Below the pieces are notes generated by a model, which was not told the origin of the DNA, made no database searches, and worked only from the letters and a program-made list of their open reading frames with translations. A stretch of 64,000 bases of DNA from NCBI RefSeq assembly GCF_001017125.1, contig NZ_JXOJ01000002.1, positions 745,017 to 809,016 on the forward strand, in the 5' to 3' direction. The DNA comes from Methanoculleus sediminis. Its GTDB lineage: Archaea > Halobacteriota > Methanomicrobia > Methanomicrobiales > Methanoculleaceae. Both the position numbers and the translations under genes were made by a program. Within the stretch, counting starts at the first letter, position 1. Each line of letters opens with the position of its first letter. Positions 24,013-33,236 of the stretch are shown here, one piece after another.

Positions 24013-24630
24013 GCGGGGGGGAACTTCCGCCCCCTCTTCTGCGGCGCGAAGTTCGCGGTCGTAATCCGTGATCGCGGCGGCGTAATCCCGCCACGCCGCG
24101 TCCGCTTCTGCGATGTTCCGGTTTGCCGCATTATAATCCTGCACGGCGTAGGCGCCCGCGGCCGACGACCAGAACGTGAACGCACGGTTCAGGTTGTCGA
24201 GCGCCCGGACGTAAGCCGACTGTGCTCCGGCGTAGGCTTCCGGGACGGTGTCGGCCGAGACGATCCGGCGGTGGTAGGCCGTAACATCCCTGCCGTAGTT
24301 CGCGATTGCCGCAAATTCCCGCACATGGGCATCGCATTCGGCAACCGAGAGGTCGTTCGTGGGGGTGCGCATATGCGCGGTGATCTTCCCGGAGATCTGG
24401 GAGAGATCGGCCTCCGACGCCGAGACGTGGCTGTGGAACGCGGCAACCTGTTGATCTGCGGTGTAGTTGAAAAGGATCGCCCCCCCGACGAAGGCGACCA
24501 CCACCACGAAGACCGCCGTCCCGGCGGCCGCGAGCGCCTTCTCCCTGGTGACTGCGATCTTCGGGAGTTTCAGATCCGGGAGTTTCGGGAGCTTCAGGCT
24601 GCCGGACGGTTCGGGGCTATCGGGGTCCAT
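23959..24630 (-). CDS. Single-helix membrane protein of unknown function
   Basis: A 223-residue protein with a charged, proline-rich amino end (LKLPKLPDLKLPK), one membrane helix at about 34-55 (AGTAVFVVVVAFVGGAIL) and a long helical external region (60-200). GGAGCGTGAG just before the ATG ending at 24630 supports this start; it lies one base after the stop of the transglutaminase-like gene, so the two form an operon. The 3' end runs 54 bp into the convergent lipoprotein gene, so one of the two carboxy ends may be optional. Function unknown. Confidence 0.7.
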   Translation of the reverse strand: MDPDSPEPSGSLKLPKLPDLKLPKIAVTREKALAAAGTAVFVVVVAFVGGAILFNYTADQQVAAFHSHVSASEADLSQISGKITAHMRTPTNDLSVAECDAHVREFAAIANYGRDVTAYHRRIVSADTVPEAYAGAQSAYVRALDNLNRAFTFWSSAAGAYAVQDYNAANRNIAEADAAWRDYAAAITDYDRELRAAEEGAEVPPRLDEVLLRDGDDDLEGFQ

Positions 24631-24631
24631 C

Positions 24632-25591
24632 TCACGCTCCTCCTGCCGGCAGACGGGCGGAACGGATCCGGTACTCCCCCGGCTCGGGGACGTAGCGGAG
24701 CGGGACGATCTGCGGGGTCTCCGACCGCACGCTGGGGATGCCCGTGCCGGAAGTGTCCCCGATAGCCAGCGGTCTTCCCCAGATCGCCGTGGAGCCGACC
24801 GAGACGTTCCCCCACTTAAAATCCGTCCCTTCGACGTAGTAGTAGTGCTTTCCCCCATACGTGAAGTACTTCGGCGTGTACTTCGCGTAGTAGGGGTTGA
24901 ACTCGTTCATCCGGATGCCGAGGGCCATGTGATCCGAGTATCGCAGCAGCACCGTATCGTAGCCGAGGGCGTCGAGGAGCCCTCCCATCAGGATGGCTGC
25001 ATCCTCGCAGTCCCCCCTCCCGTCGACGAGCATCTCGACGGGGTATTTAGGATACTCGACGCCGTCCTTCATGTATATGGCGTGACGGGGAAGGACGCCC
25101 TCGGTGTAAGAGGTCGCGTTGTCGTCCTTATCGTAGGGGATCTGCTGGACAAAGAAGACGAGGTTCATCAGCCGGAAGTAGCCCTCGTCCGGGTTGGCGG
25201 TCGGGGGCGCGATCCGGCGCGCAAGATCCTCGAGGATCGGCCGGTCGGTATCCGCAAGCGCATACCGCCCCCATGAATTATAGTCGCTGAACCGCGGAGT
25301 CCCCCGGTGCGCAAGGAAGAGCGCCTCCGGGACCGTGACCTGCGTCGTCCGGACGCCGCCGTCGATCGCCGTCCAGCGGAAATTCCGGGTGCAGGCCTCG
25401 CCGTCGTCCACGAACGGCGTCGGCGTCGGTACCGGCGCGGACGAGACGTATACGGGCGGGTCGCCGGCCGGGACCGAACCATGAGAGACGAGGCCGATCG
25501 GCTCCCCGAGGAGAGCGGGTTTCACTACGAGGGCGACGACCAGGATCACGACCGCACCCGCGATGACCGGGATAACGTCCTTCCACTCCAT
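24632..25591 (-). CDS. Membrane-anchored transglutaminase-like protein
   Basis: A 319-residue protein with one amino-terminal membrane anchor (about 6-27) and an external domain of transglutaminase-like type. The catalytic core is recognisable: DGRGDCEDAAILMGGLLDAL carries the cysteine (about residue 193), YSDHMALGI supplies the histidine (about 220), and an acidic residue follows. Proteins of this kind act as peptidases, transglutaminases or structural relatives on the cell surface. It is the first gene of a pair with the single-helix membrane protein. The carboxy end holds a short RYVPEPGEYRIRS segment beyond the core. Confidence 0.78.
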   Translation of the reverse strand: MEWKDVIPVIAGAVVILVVALVVKPALLGEPIGLVSHGSVPAGDPPVYVSSAPVPTPTPFVDDGEACTRNFRWTAIDGGVRTTQVTVPEALFLAHRGTPRFSDYNSWGRYALADTDRPILEDLARRIAPPTANPDEGYFRLMNLVFFVQQIPYDKDDNATSYTEGVLPRHAIYMKDGVEYPKYPVEMLVDGRGDCEDAAILMGGLLDALGYDTVLLRYSDHMALGIRMNEFNPYYAKYTPKYFTYGGKHYYYVEGTDFKWGNVSVGSTAIWGRPLAIGDTSGTGIPSVRSETPQIVPLRYVPEPGEYRIRSARLPAGGA

Positions 25592-25787
25592 AGCAGAACC
25601 AGCAACAGCCTCCGGTAGAGATGTTTGCTATCCACCGTTAAAAAACGTTAACTGTTGTGCTCAGGTGGCGGATCATTCCGAAATGGCTTAATACGAGAAT
25701 GAAACGTGAACGGGTGTCCGGGGCCTTCCTGCCGGAACCGGTCGGCGGGAGGGACGGCCCCCTCCGCTTTGCGCCGGCAGCGCCGCA

Positions 25788-28013
25788 TCACCTCATTCTG
25801 GGCGCGGGGCCCGGGGGGCAGACCCCCTCGAGTCCGGCCAGCTGCTCTCCCGGCCCGGCCGCATACCTGCAGACCGAGGGGTAATACCGGGTGACGTATT
25901 CTTTGAGCATCCGGAGAGAGCAGTATTGCGGGGCAACGCTCTTGATCGACTCTTTCATCACCCGGACCCACTTGTAGGGAACGTCGTTCATCGTCCGCGA
26001 GTAGTAGAGCGGCGCAACCTCGTTCTCGATGAGATCGTAGATCGTCTCCGCATCAGCCCGGTTATCTCCCGGGGAGGCCGCGTGGCCCTCGAAACCCCAG
26101 CCGTTCCTGCCGTTGTAGCCCTCGACCCACCAGCCGTCCAGGACCGAGAGGTTCAGCACCCCGTTCATCCCTGCCTTCATACCGCTCGTGCCGCTCGCCT
26201 CCATAAGCGGGACGGGGGTGTTCATCCAGACGTCGACGCCGTGAACCATGTAACGCGCAAGCTGCTCGCCGTAGTCCTCGATAAACGCTATCCGGCCGCC
26301 GAACCGGGGATCCTGCGAGTACTGATAGATCCTTTGCAGGATCCGCTTGCCGCGCTCGTCGGCCGGGTGGGCCTTCCCGGCGAAGATGAACTGCACCGGC
26401 CTCCAGCGGTTGTTCACGATCCGATCAAGCCGATCCAGGTCCTCGAAGATGATATCCGCCCGCTTGTACTCGGCAAACCGGCGGGCAAACCCTATCGTCA
26501 GCGCCGAGGTGTCGAGCATGAGCCCCTCGGCCGCGAGATTCGCGGGTTCGTCACGGAGGTTCGCCCATTTTCGGCGTTTCCGATCCCGGATCCGGGAAAA
26601 GAGCTTCATCTTCAGCCACTGGTGCTCGCGCCAGAGCTCTTCGTCCGGGATCTCGTCGACCACCTCCCAGATGATTGGGTTGTCGTAATCCTCCCGCCAG
26701 TTCGGATAGACCGGGTCCATGTAGCGGTCGATGAGCGCCTCGATACGGTGGTTCAACCACGTCGGCACGTGAACACCGTTCGTGATGGCGTCGATCGGCA
26801 CCTCTTCGGGGGCGAGGTCGGGCCAGAGAGGCTGCCACATCTCCCGGGCGACTTCGCCGTGCTTTTTGGAGACACCATTGTGGAACCGGCTCATCCGGAG
26901 CGCAAAAGCAGTCATATTGAACCCGGCACCCGGGTTGTGGGGATCGTCGCCGAGCGCCATGAACTCGTCCCAGGAAAGACCGATCGACGGGCAGTAACTC
27001 CGGAAGTACTTCGCCATCAGATCCTCGGGGAAGACGTCGTGGGCAGCCGCCACGGGGGTGTGGGTGGTGAAGACCGAGGTGCCCCGGACCTGTTCACGCG
27101 CATCATCGGGGGGCATCCCGGCCACGAGCCGCTCCCGGAGCCGCTCGAGGATGGCGAACGCGGAGTGACCTTCGTTCAGGTGCATCGCCGAGTATTCCAC
27201 GCCGAGGGTATGGAGAACCTTCCTTCCGCCGATGCCGAGCACCAGTTCCTGCCGGAGCCGGCACTCGAGCTCTTTTAAGTAAAGGCGATGGGAGATGCTC
27301 CGGTTCTCGGGCTGATTCTCGTCGATATGAGTATCGAGGAGGTAGAGGGGTACCCGTCCCACCTGCACCTTCCAGACCGCGACGTAGATCGGCGGGTCGA
27401 TCAGGGGCACCTTCACCACGAGCTGCTTCCCGTCGTCGCCGAGCACCCGGAGAACCGGGGCGGCGTCGCGATCCAGGATCTCGGCAACGTTCTTCTGCCA
27501 CCCGTTCCCCTCGATATGCTGGTGGAGATAGCCTTCGGCGTACATGAACCCGACGGCGACCGTCGGCACGCCGAGATCGCTCGACGCCTTGACGTGGTCG
27601 CCCGCGAGGATGCCGAGCCCGCCCGCGTAGAACGGGAGCGAGTGGTGCAGCCCGAACTCGCTCGAGAGGTAGGCGATCGTCAGCGGGGTCCGCGCGGGGT
27701 AGTGCTGCGCAAACCAGCTCGTTCCCGGCACCATATACTCCCCGAACCGGTGCATGATGATGTCGTAGCGGCGGAGGTACTCCGGGTTCGTCGCCGCCCG
27801 CTCGAAGAACTTTGGTGGGGTATCGAGAAGCATCCTGACCGGATTGTGGCGGCTCATCTTCCACTCCGCCCGGTTCAGCATCTTGAAGAGCACGCTCGCC
27901 GAGGAGTGCCAGCTCCACCAGAGGTTGTACGCGAGGTCGACCAGCCCGAAGATCCGTTCCGGGACGTGAGCGAACCGGTCGTAGGGTATCTCCGTCTTCA
28001 TCGCGACGGGCAT
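25788..28013 (-). CDS. glgP: Alpha-glucan phosphorylase
   Basis: A 741-residue glycosyltransferase family 35 enzyme that releases glucose 1-phosphate from glycogen or maltodextrin. Landmarks are FYAGGLGILAGDHVKASSDL near residue 120, HLNEGHSAFAILE near 265, QFIFAGKAHPADERGK near 545 and the PLP-lysine segment EASGTSGMKAGMNG near 606-619. The subfamily is the shorter form with an amino-terminal DUF3417-like part. I chose the ATG ending at 28013 because GGTGAG lies 6 bp upstream; a GTG at 28025 is also open. The last residues (GPAPRMR) are past the family end. It likely serves glycogen reserves. Confidence 0.92.
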   Translation of the reverse strand: MPVAMKTEIPYDRFAHVPERIFGLVDLAYNLWWSWHSSASVLFKMLNRAEWKMSRHNPVRMLLDTPPKFFERAATNPEYLRRYDIIMHRFGEYMVPGTSWFAQHYPARTPLTIAYLSSEFGLHHSLPFYAGGLGILAGDHVKASSDLGVPTVAVGFMYAEGYLHQHIEGNGWQKNVAEILDRDAAPVLRVLGDDGKQLVVKVPLIDPPIYVAVWKVQVGRVPLYLLDTHIDENQPENRSISHRLYLKELECRLRQELVLGIGGRKVLHTLGVEYSAMHLNEGHSAFAILERLRERLVAGMPPDDAREQVRGTSVFTTHTPVAAAHDVFPEDLMAKYFRSYCPSIGLSWDEFMALGDDPHNPGAGFNMTAFALRMSRFHNGVSKKHGEVAREMWQPLWPDLAPEEVPIDAITNGVHVPTWLNHRIEALIDRYMDPVYPNWREDYDNPIIWEVVDEIPDEELWREHQWLKMKLFSRIRDRKRRKWANLRDEPANLAAEGLMLDTSALTIGFARRFAEYKRADIIFEDLDRLDRIVNNRWRPVQFIFAGKAHPADERGKRILQRIYQYSQDPRFGGRIAFIEDYGEQLARYMVHGVDVWMNTPVPLMEASGTSGMKAGMNGVLNLSVLDGWWVEGYNGRNGWGFEGHAASPGDNRADAETIYDLIENEVAPLYYSRTMNDVPYKWVRVMKESIKSVAPQYCSLRMLKEYVTRYYPSVCRYAAGPGEQLAGLEGVCPPGPAPRMR

Positions 28014-28070
28014 TATCTGCCTCACCAGATAAGTGCTTCTGTCAGGAGGGACGGCGGGGCCGGAACCGGC

Positions 28071-28349
28071 TCACCGCCGCTCTTCACGCTCCATGAACTC
28101 CCTGATCTTTCGCTCCTCCCACTCCCTGCCGAAGATCCGGCCTTCGACAAAGACGCCGAACCCATGAATTACCACGCCAATCCCCCAGAAGAATGTTACC
28201 CAGTAGAACCAGAGCGAGTCAGGGCTGAAGAGCATGTTGATCCCGAAGAGGATGAGATTGACGGCGATATAGAGCACGAGGTGCTCGTAGAAATCCCGAA
28301 TCTCCTTGACCCGTCTCCTCGCACGTGCATACCGATCCTGCTCGTCCAT
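28071..28349 (-). CDS. Small 2TM-domain protein
   Basis: A 92-residue membrane protein of the 2TM family: a charged amino helix (RARRRVKEIRDFYEHL), two membrane helices (about 24-45 and 48-68) and a basic tail (REWEERKIREFMEREERR). The motif DFYEHLVLYIAVN is typical. It lies upstream of glgP on the same strand with 57 bp between them, so cotranscription is possible but no functional link is known. 2TM domains are found alone or fused to sensor kinases. Confidence 0.8.
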   Translation of the reverse strand: MDEQDRYARARRRVKEIRDFYEHLVLYIAVNLILFGINMLFSPDSLWFYWVTFFWGIGVVIHGFGVFVEGRIFGREWEERKIREFMEREERR

Positions 28350-28523
28350 GGGATTCCGATGACCGACCAGGATACTTATACCTGCCCATGCCCCGGTGCA
28401 GCAGGTATACGACGGCCGGCAGGCTGCCTCTCACGACCTCCCGTGGTGGTGCCGGAAGAACGGCGGGGCCATAATGATTATTTTTGCAGATACGGCCCGA
28501 AGACAGCCGGAGTAAATGGAAAG

Positions 28524-28533
28524 GTATTATATG
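28524..28533 (+). promoter_or_regulatory. TATA box of the ABC transporter unit
   Basis: The sequence GTATTATATG lies about 60 bp before the ABC ATPase start. It is preceded by purine-rich GGAAAG, a plausible BRE. Confidence 0.5.
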
Positions 28534-28592
28534 CACCGTTTACCGATGTTCCTTCAAGCAGAACCCGAAGGAGCGTGTCTCGCGTGCGGCAG

Positions 28593-29309
28593 ATGATAGA
28601 GGCAACCGACCTCACGAAGAACTACGGCAACGTCACCGCGGTGAACAGGGTATCGTTCTCTGTCACGGAAGGGGAACTCTTCGGCCTGCTCGGGCCGAAC
28701 GGCTCGGGCAAGACGACGATGATCCGGATGCTGACCGGGCAGATTCCGCCGACCTCCGGGTCGGCCCGGGTTATGGGGCTCGATGCGGCGAAGGATCCCA
28801 TCGGGGTCCGGGGGCTCGTCGGGATCATCCCCGAGCAGGAGACGCCGCCGAGTTTTCTTACCGCCGAGGAGTACCTCCGCTTCGTGGCCGGCATCCGAAA
28901 CCTCGATTCGGTGGACGAGCGGTGCGACCGCTGGTTCGACCTGCTGGAGTTCCAGGACAAGCGGGACGTCCTCTGCAAGGATCTCTCGCGGGGCACCCGG
29001 CAGAAACTGATGTTTGCGCAGGCGTTCCTCCATGAACCCGGGCTCGCCCTTATCGACGAGCCGCTGATCAACCTGGACCCCATCATGCAGCGGACGGTCA
29101 AAGACTTCCTGCAGGAGTACGTCCGCAATGGCGGGACCGTCTTCCTCTCCACCCACATCCTCGAGATCGCCGAAGAGATCTGCGACCGTATCGGGGTCAT
29201 CCACAACGGCAGGCTCCTTCACTGCGGCCCGGTCGGAGACCTCGTCGGATCGGGCCGGCATCTCGAGTCCTTCTTCCTCGATCTGGTCAAGGGTGATGCC
29301 GGTGCCTGA
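28593..29309 (+). CDS. ABC transporter ATP-binding protein
   Basis: A 238-residue ABC ATPase with Walker A GPNGSGKTT (residues 37-45), a variant signature LSRGTRQK in place of LSGGQ, Walker B LALIDEP and the switch histidine in STHILEIAEE. In-frame GTG starts at 28575 and 28584 are also possible; the ATG at 28593 begins exactly at the conserved MIEATDLTKNYG. The permease gene starts 14 bp before this gene ends, so they form one exporter operon. It resembles ATPases of ABC-2-type exporters; the substrate is unknown. Confidence 0.88.
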   Translation: MIEATDLTKNYGNVTAVNRVSFSVTEGELFGLLGPNGSGKTTMIRMLTGQIPPTSGSARVMGLDAAKDPIGVRGLVGIIPEQETPPSFLTAEEYLRFVAGIRNLDSVDERCDRWFDLLEFQDKRDVLCKDLSRGTRQKLMFAQAFLHEPGLALIDEPLINLDPIMQRTVKDFLQEYVRNGGTVFLSTHILEIAEEICDRIGVIHNGRLLHCGPVGDLVGSGRHLESFFLDLVKGDAGA

Positions 29310-30708
29310 CCTCTTCCTCGCGATGATGAAGGAAGAGTGGCGGATGCACTCGACGATCTTCGGGAGCCTCGGGTTCGCCCTCTTCCCGGCGATCATCGCG
29401 ATCTTTGCCCTTCTCGGATCGTTCACCCTCCCGCTCTTTGCCGACGTATTTCCCTACGACGTGGTCGCGCTCCTCGCGCACGCCCTCTTCCTGCTCATGG
29501 GCGTGATGGTGGGGTCGTTCGGCCTCATGGGCCGCGAGTTCATGAACCGGCGGTTCGGGCAGGCAAGCCTGATTGCCTACGCTTCCCGGAGCCTCCCGGT
29601 CTCCGAACGGCGGATATTCGGCGCGTTTCTCGTGAAGGATACCGTCTACTACATCCTGCTCTACGTCCTCCCCTTCGCGGCCGGGTTTGCCGCGGCGACG
29701 CCGTTCATCGGCCTCGACCCGGGCCTGGGACCCCTCGCATTCGTCTCGCTCGCGCTCGCCTTCCTCCTCGGGCTCTCCGCCGTCTGCTTCCTCTCGACCC
29801 TCTACGCACGCTCCGTCGCGCTCCTCGCCGGAACCGTCGCGGTGCTCGTGATGTTCGCGCTTGCGGCGTTCCGCCTCGGGGCGATCACCGTCTCCGCCGT
29901 CCTCCCCCCGTACGCCTTCTTCCTCGACCCCAAGGTGGAACCGCTCGCGATCTCGCTTCTCCTCATCCTGGTCCCGGCAACCGCCTCGGTGCTCTTCGTC
30001 ACCGTCGACTACCCGGACCGGACGAAGCGGTTTAAAAATAGCCTCGATCCCCTCGCGGAGAGGGTCGGCACCCTCGGGAGCGCGCATTTCATCGCAAAGG
30101 ACGCCCTCGACCTCCTCCGGAGCGAAGGCGGTGCCGGAAAGGTGATCTTCTCGTTCCTCCTCCCCCTCGGCCTCGTCTGGGTCTGCCTCCGGGTCCTGAT
30201 CCGGTTCATCCCGGGGATCGATCCGCTGGTGGTCTTCGCGGTCCTGCTCGGGGTGATATCGGCCACCATCTACAACTGGCTGACCGAGTTCGACTCCTTC
30301 ACCTCCTACGCCTTCCTGCCGGTGGAGGTCTCGGCGGTGATCGACGCGAAACTGAAGAGCTACGCCATCGCAAACCTCCTCCCGCTCGGAGTGCTCGTGC
30401 TCGCGGCGGCGACCTCCGGTGCGGCGGGGACGTTCCTCCCGGCACTTGCCGCGTTCGCCTCGGTCTCGGCCTACACCCTCGCGGTGACGCTCTACCTCAC
30501 GGGGCTCCACCCGAACGTGATGCTCTACTCGGCCGGAGTCTTCCTCCGCTACCTGCTCGCGATAAGCCCGGCACTCCTGCTCCTCATCTTCGCGTCGATC
30601 GTCGACCCGGGATACGCGGCCTTAAGCCTCCTCCTCGTCGTGCCGGCGGCCCTCCTCCTTTCCCGCGGCCGGACGAAGTGGCAGGCGTGGGAGATGCCGG
30701 GATACTGA
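29296..30708 (+). CDS. ABC-2-type multi-spanning permease
   Basis: A 470-residue membrane protein with about ten to twelve hydrophobic helices and short charged loops; a cytoplasmic loop sits near 235-290 (DYPDRTKRFKNSLDPLAERV). The start overlaps the ATPase gene by 14 bp. AAGGGTGATG around the start suggests coupled translation rather than an independent ribosome site. It has no recognisable substrate motif. Together with the ATPase it would make a complete exporter of a homodimeric permease type. A repeat-rich spacer follows. Confidence 0.8.
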   Translation: MPVPDLFLAMMKEEWRMHSTIFGSLGFALFPAIIAIFALLGSFTLPLFADVFPYDVVALLAHALFLLMGVMVGSFGLMGREFMNRRFGQASLIAYASRSLPVSERRIFGAFLVKDTVYYILLYVLPFAAGFAAATPFIGLDPGLGPLAFVSLALAFLLGLSAVCFLSTLYARSVALLAGTVAVLVMFALAAFRLGAITVSAVLPPYAFFLDPKVEPLAISLLLILVPATASVLFVTVDYPDRTKRFKNSLDPLAERVGTLGSAHFIAKDALDLLRSEGGAGKVIFSFLLPLGLVWVCLRVLIRFIPGIDPLVVFAVLLGVISATIYNWLTEFDSFTSYAFLPVEVSAVIDAKLKSYAIANLLPLGVLVLAAATSGAAGTFLPALAAFASVSAYTLAVTLYLTGLHPNVMLYSAGVFLRYLLAISPALLLLIFASIVDPGYAALSLLLVVPAALLLSRGRTKWQAWEMPGY

Positions 30709-31043
30709 CGCAACTGGAATTTTTGGGGTGGGAAGAAGATCTCGCGCGAAGACGCGAAGGCGCGAAGAGGGGACGTCAACCCATATGCTGGACTTCGCGT
30801 TCCTCGCGGCTCGAAGCCTACGGCTTCTCATGCTCCGTTCCGTTGGAACGTCGCACTTCGCGTGAGTTAACGGTGGAGGAATAGCGGCGAGATCCCATCT
30901 CACGCGAATTTCGCCGCGTCGCGTGAGCGACAGGGTGTGGCAGGGATAATTCCCGGCAATCTGGCTGCCAGCCCGTGAGGGGTATCTCACTTTCACCCCC
31001 CGCACGGCGCGGCTTTTAAACCCCTGCGGGTGACTCCGGGAGT
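30709..31043. other. Repeat-bearing intergenic region
   Basis: A 335-bp spacer with GCGCGAAGACGCGAAGG-type repeats near 30744-30767, the second copy of the 32-bp dispersed repeat at 30825-30856, and CTCACGCGAA/TTCGCGTGAG elements near 30855-30925. No gene is supported. Confidence 0.6.
30825..30856 (-). repeat. Dispersed 32-bp repeat, copy B
   Basis: Exact reverse complement of 22527-22558. It is flanked on both sides by TTCGCG-type repeats, so it may be part of a larger palindromic element. Confidence 0.8.
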
Positions 31044-31436
31044 ATGCTAGAGAGAGCAGGCTACCTCCAGAACAGCAGGTGCGCCGCGGTCGACGAATGG
31101 GGGAGACCCTGCCGGATCGTCGAGATCGCCCTCGACGGCAGGCGGTTCGGAACCGGGGCCGGCGAACTCCGGCAGGCCCTCGACGGCCGGCGGCCCGCCC
31201 GGGTCAGGCTGCTTCGCGACGACTGGGGCCCGGTTCTCGGGGATACGGTCGGCCGCGCGGAGCGATCGCGGACGGGCAAAGCGGTCGTCTTCGAGCTCGT
31301 CACCGGGGAGCGCTACACGGTGCCGGCCGAGGCGCTCCGGGCCGTCCTCGCCCGTGCGGCCGCTTTTGCTCCTGTCTCGGCAATCCTTCCCGCGGGTATC
31401 CCGACTGCCCGGCAGCAGGTTCTCGTCACCGGGTAA
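31044..31436 (+). CDS. Small protein of unknown function
   Basis: A 130-residue soluble protein. The amino end (MLERAGYLQNSRCAAVDEWG) is followed by an alternating hydrophobic-charged stretch rich in Arg and Ala (GRRFGTGAGELRQALDGRR, TGERYTVPAEALRAVLARAA). I do not recognise a family. Codon use matches its neighbours, and the ATG follows the repeat spacer. It overlaps the end of the convergent YigZ-type gene by 11 bp. No signal peptide or membrane helix is visible. It may be a genus-level protein. Confidence 0.55.
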   Translation: MLERAGYLQNSRCAAVDEWGRPCRIVEIALDGRRFGTGAGELRQALDGRRPARVRLLRDDWGPVLGDTVGRAERSRTGKAVVFELVTGERYTVPAEALRAVLARAAAFAPVSAILPAGIPTARQQVLVTG

Positions 31437-31794
31437 CCCCTGCCTCGCGGATCGCCGCCTCCCCCGCGTCGCGGAACGCCCGGCCGACGTTGCCCGGGCC
31501 AAGGAGGACTCCGCCGAAGATCCTTGAGACCACCAGCGCGTGGCTCCCGAGGCCGTGCTTGCGGAGCAGGTCGAGGAGGATCCTCCCCGGCCGGCCGACC
31601 TCGCCGTCGTTCCTGAACTCCTCGAGGGTACCGCACCGGAGGGCGGCACAGTGGTGGGCAGCCTTCCGGTAGGCCTCCCGGTGGCCGGCGAGAACCCCCG
31701 CGACATCCTCCGATCCGTCGACCCGGTAGAGGTGAGCGTAAAACCGCGATCGCCGGACCTCGATCACGGCGGCGCCGAGAGGCTCCGCGGTCAC
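31426..31794 (-). CDS. YigZ/IMPACT family protein (UPF0029)
   Basis: A 122-residue protein of the YigZ/IMPACT family, which includes a translation-related regulator in eukaryotes. Motifs are SRFYAHLYRVDG at the amino end, HREAYRKAAHHCAALR, EFRNDGEVGRPGRILLDLL and SRIFGGVLLGPGNVGRAF, which match the conserved NDGEP and YFGG/GGxxLG blocks. It is shorter than the usual 200 residues because it lacks the second ferredoxin-like domain, as in other archaeal forms. A GTG at 31794 overlaps the stop of the phosphatase gene (GTGA), so translation is coupled. The frame runs on upstream, but family similarity ends at the GTG. Confidence 0.75.
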   Translation of the reverse strand: MTAEPLGAAVIEVRRSRFYAHLYRVDGSEDVAGVLAGHREAYRKAAHHCAALRCGTLEEFRNDGEVGRPGRILLDLLRKHGLGSHALVVSRIFGGVLLGPGNVGRAFRDAGEAAIREAGVTR

Positions 31795-32300
31795 GCCGCA
31801 ACCCGCCTCCGGGCGTACTCGTCCCAGTGCGCCTCGAGAAACCCTCTGATCCCCCGGCCGGGTTTGTAGGGCGGATATATCTTGCGGTAGGCCTCCTCGG
31901 CGTCGGCGAACCTCTCCCTCGGCAGGACGTCGGTGTAGGCCGCGAGGTAGAGGAGTCCGATCGCCGCCGACCGGGAGACGCCGAAACCGCAGTGAACCAG
32001 CACCTGCCGCCCCTCCGACAGACACCGGTCGATGAAGGCAAGAGCGGCATCGACGGCCTCCTTCGGGACGTCGGCGGGATCCTTCGCATCGACCAGGTTG
32101 AGCATCAGCCGGTTCCCCCGCCGGGCGACCAGGTGCTCGGGGTGATCCGGCGGCACCGTGCCGAGCGGCGAGTAGGTGACCGCCAGGCAGTGGTAGGGGC
32201 TCCGGCAGGCATGTACCACGCACCAGGTCTCGTGCGCCTCCACCGCGACCTCGTAGTCCTCCTGCGTCCCGATGTAGAGGTTCTGGTAGATCTCGATCAT
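31791..32300 (-). CDS. Dual-specificity protein phosphatase
   Basis: A 169-residue cysteine phosphatase. The catalytic loop HCGFGVSRS (103-111) has the nucleophile C104, the Arg R110 and the following Ser, the C-X5-R-S pattern of the family. MIEIYQNLYIGTQEDYE at the amino end and a D71 acid near 68-72 are also consistent. It lies between a ROK kinase and a YigZ-type gene in a tightly packed minus-strand unit. Its target is unknown; a role in protein or sugar-phosphate dephosphorylation is possible. Confidence 0.85.
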   Translation of the reverse strand: MIEIYQNLYIGTQEDYEVAVEAHETWCVVHACRSPYHCLAVTYSPLGTVPPDHPEHLVARRGNRLMLNLVDAKDPADVPKEAVDAALAFIDRCLSEGRQVLVHCGFGVSRSAAIGLLYLAAYTDVLPRERFADAEEAYRKIYPPYKPGRGIRGFLEAHWDEYARRRVAA

Positions 32301-32309
32301 GTGCCCACC

Positions 32310-33236
32310 TCACCGCGCCTCGAGCGCGTACGCCGCCGCCCCGAGAAGCGGCGCCTGTCCTGCAAGGCTCGAGACGACGAGCCGGGGAAGGGCGAGGTAG
32401 CGGTCGATGAACGGCTCCATCTCCCGGATCACGATATCCCCGTAGTACCGGGCGAGCGGTCCGTCGAAGACGATCACCTCGGGGTTGTAGGCGACGATCA
32501 CCGCCGAGACCCCGCGGCCGTTCATCTCCCCGAGCGCCTCCATGAAGGCGAGGGCGACGGGGTTCTCCGCCCGCGCCGCCGTAAAGATCGCCCGGGTGGA
32601 GGAGGGGTCGAAGGCCACGTGCCGGATGTCGGCCGCCTCCCGCCACGCCGCGAAGAACCCGGGAATGTTCTTTGCAGAGGCGTAGGCCTCCCAGTGGCCG
32701 GCAAACCCGCACCCGCAGACGAGGTTGTAGCGGGTATCGACGGGGATATGCCCGATCTCCCCGGCGTTCCCGCTCATCCCGAGGAGCAGGCGGCCGTTCA
32801 CCACCGCGCCGCCGCCGATGCCGGTCGAGAGGGTGACGTAGACGACGTTGTCGGAGCCGCGGGCGGCGCCCGCCCACCGTTCGCCGAGGACACCGGCCCG
32901 GGCGTCGTTGATCAGGGCGACCGGTAACCCGAACCGCTCCCGGAGCGGCTCGACGATCTCCACGACCGGGAACGCGATGTTCGGGGAGTCGACGATCCAC
33001 CCGCGGCCGGGGTCCAGCGGACCGGCCGACGCGACGCCGATGGCCGCGGCCTCCCGTCCTTGCGGCGACGCGAGGAGGGCTTCCACCCGGGCGGCGATCG
33101 CGGCGGTGATCACCTCCCCGGAGGGCCCCGTGGTCGGCGTCGGGACGGCGTCGTGGGCGAGCAGGGTCGCGTCGGAGCCTACCAGGGCGGCGCGGAGGTT
33201 GGTTCCGCCGAGGTCAACGGCAATCACGGTCGTCAT
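32310..33236 (-). CDS. ROK family sugar kinase
   Basis: A 308-residue ROK kinase with the ATP-phosphate motif VDLGGTNLRAAL at the amino end, TLSTGIGGGAVVNGRLLLG and GEIGHIPVD in the middle, a variant zinc/ROK signature CGCGFAGHWEAYAS near residue 170, and FDGPLARYYG later. Glucokinase or a related hexose kinase is likely, in keeping with glucan phosphorylase elsewhere in the window. GAGGAGTGA sits 5-7 bp before the ATG ending at 33236, so I preferred this start over the longer frame. The dual-specificity phosphatase gene starts 9 bp after its stop. Confidence 0.87.
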   Translation of the reverse strand: MTTVIAVDLGGTNLRAALVGSDATLLAHDAVPTPTTGPSGEVITAAIAARVEALLASPQGREAAAIGVASAGPLDPGRGWIVDSPNIAFPVVEIVEPLRERFGLPVALINDARAGVLGERWAGAARGSDNVVYVTLSTGIGGGAVVNGRLLLGMSGNAGEIGHIPVDTRYNLVCGCGFAGHWEAYASAKNIPGFFAAWREAADIRHVAFDPSSTRAIFTAARAENPVALAFMEALGEMNGRGVSAVIVAYNPEVIVFDGPLARYYGDIVIREMEPFIDRYLALPRLVVSSLAGQAPLLGAAAYALEAR

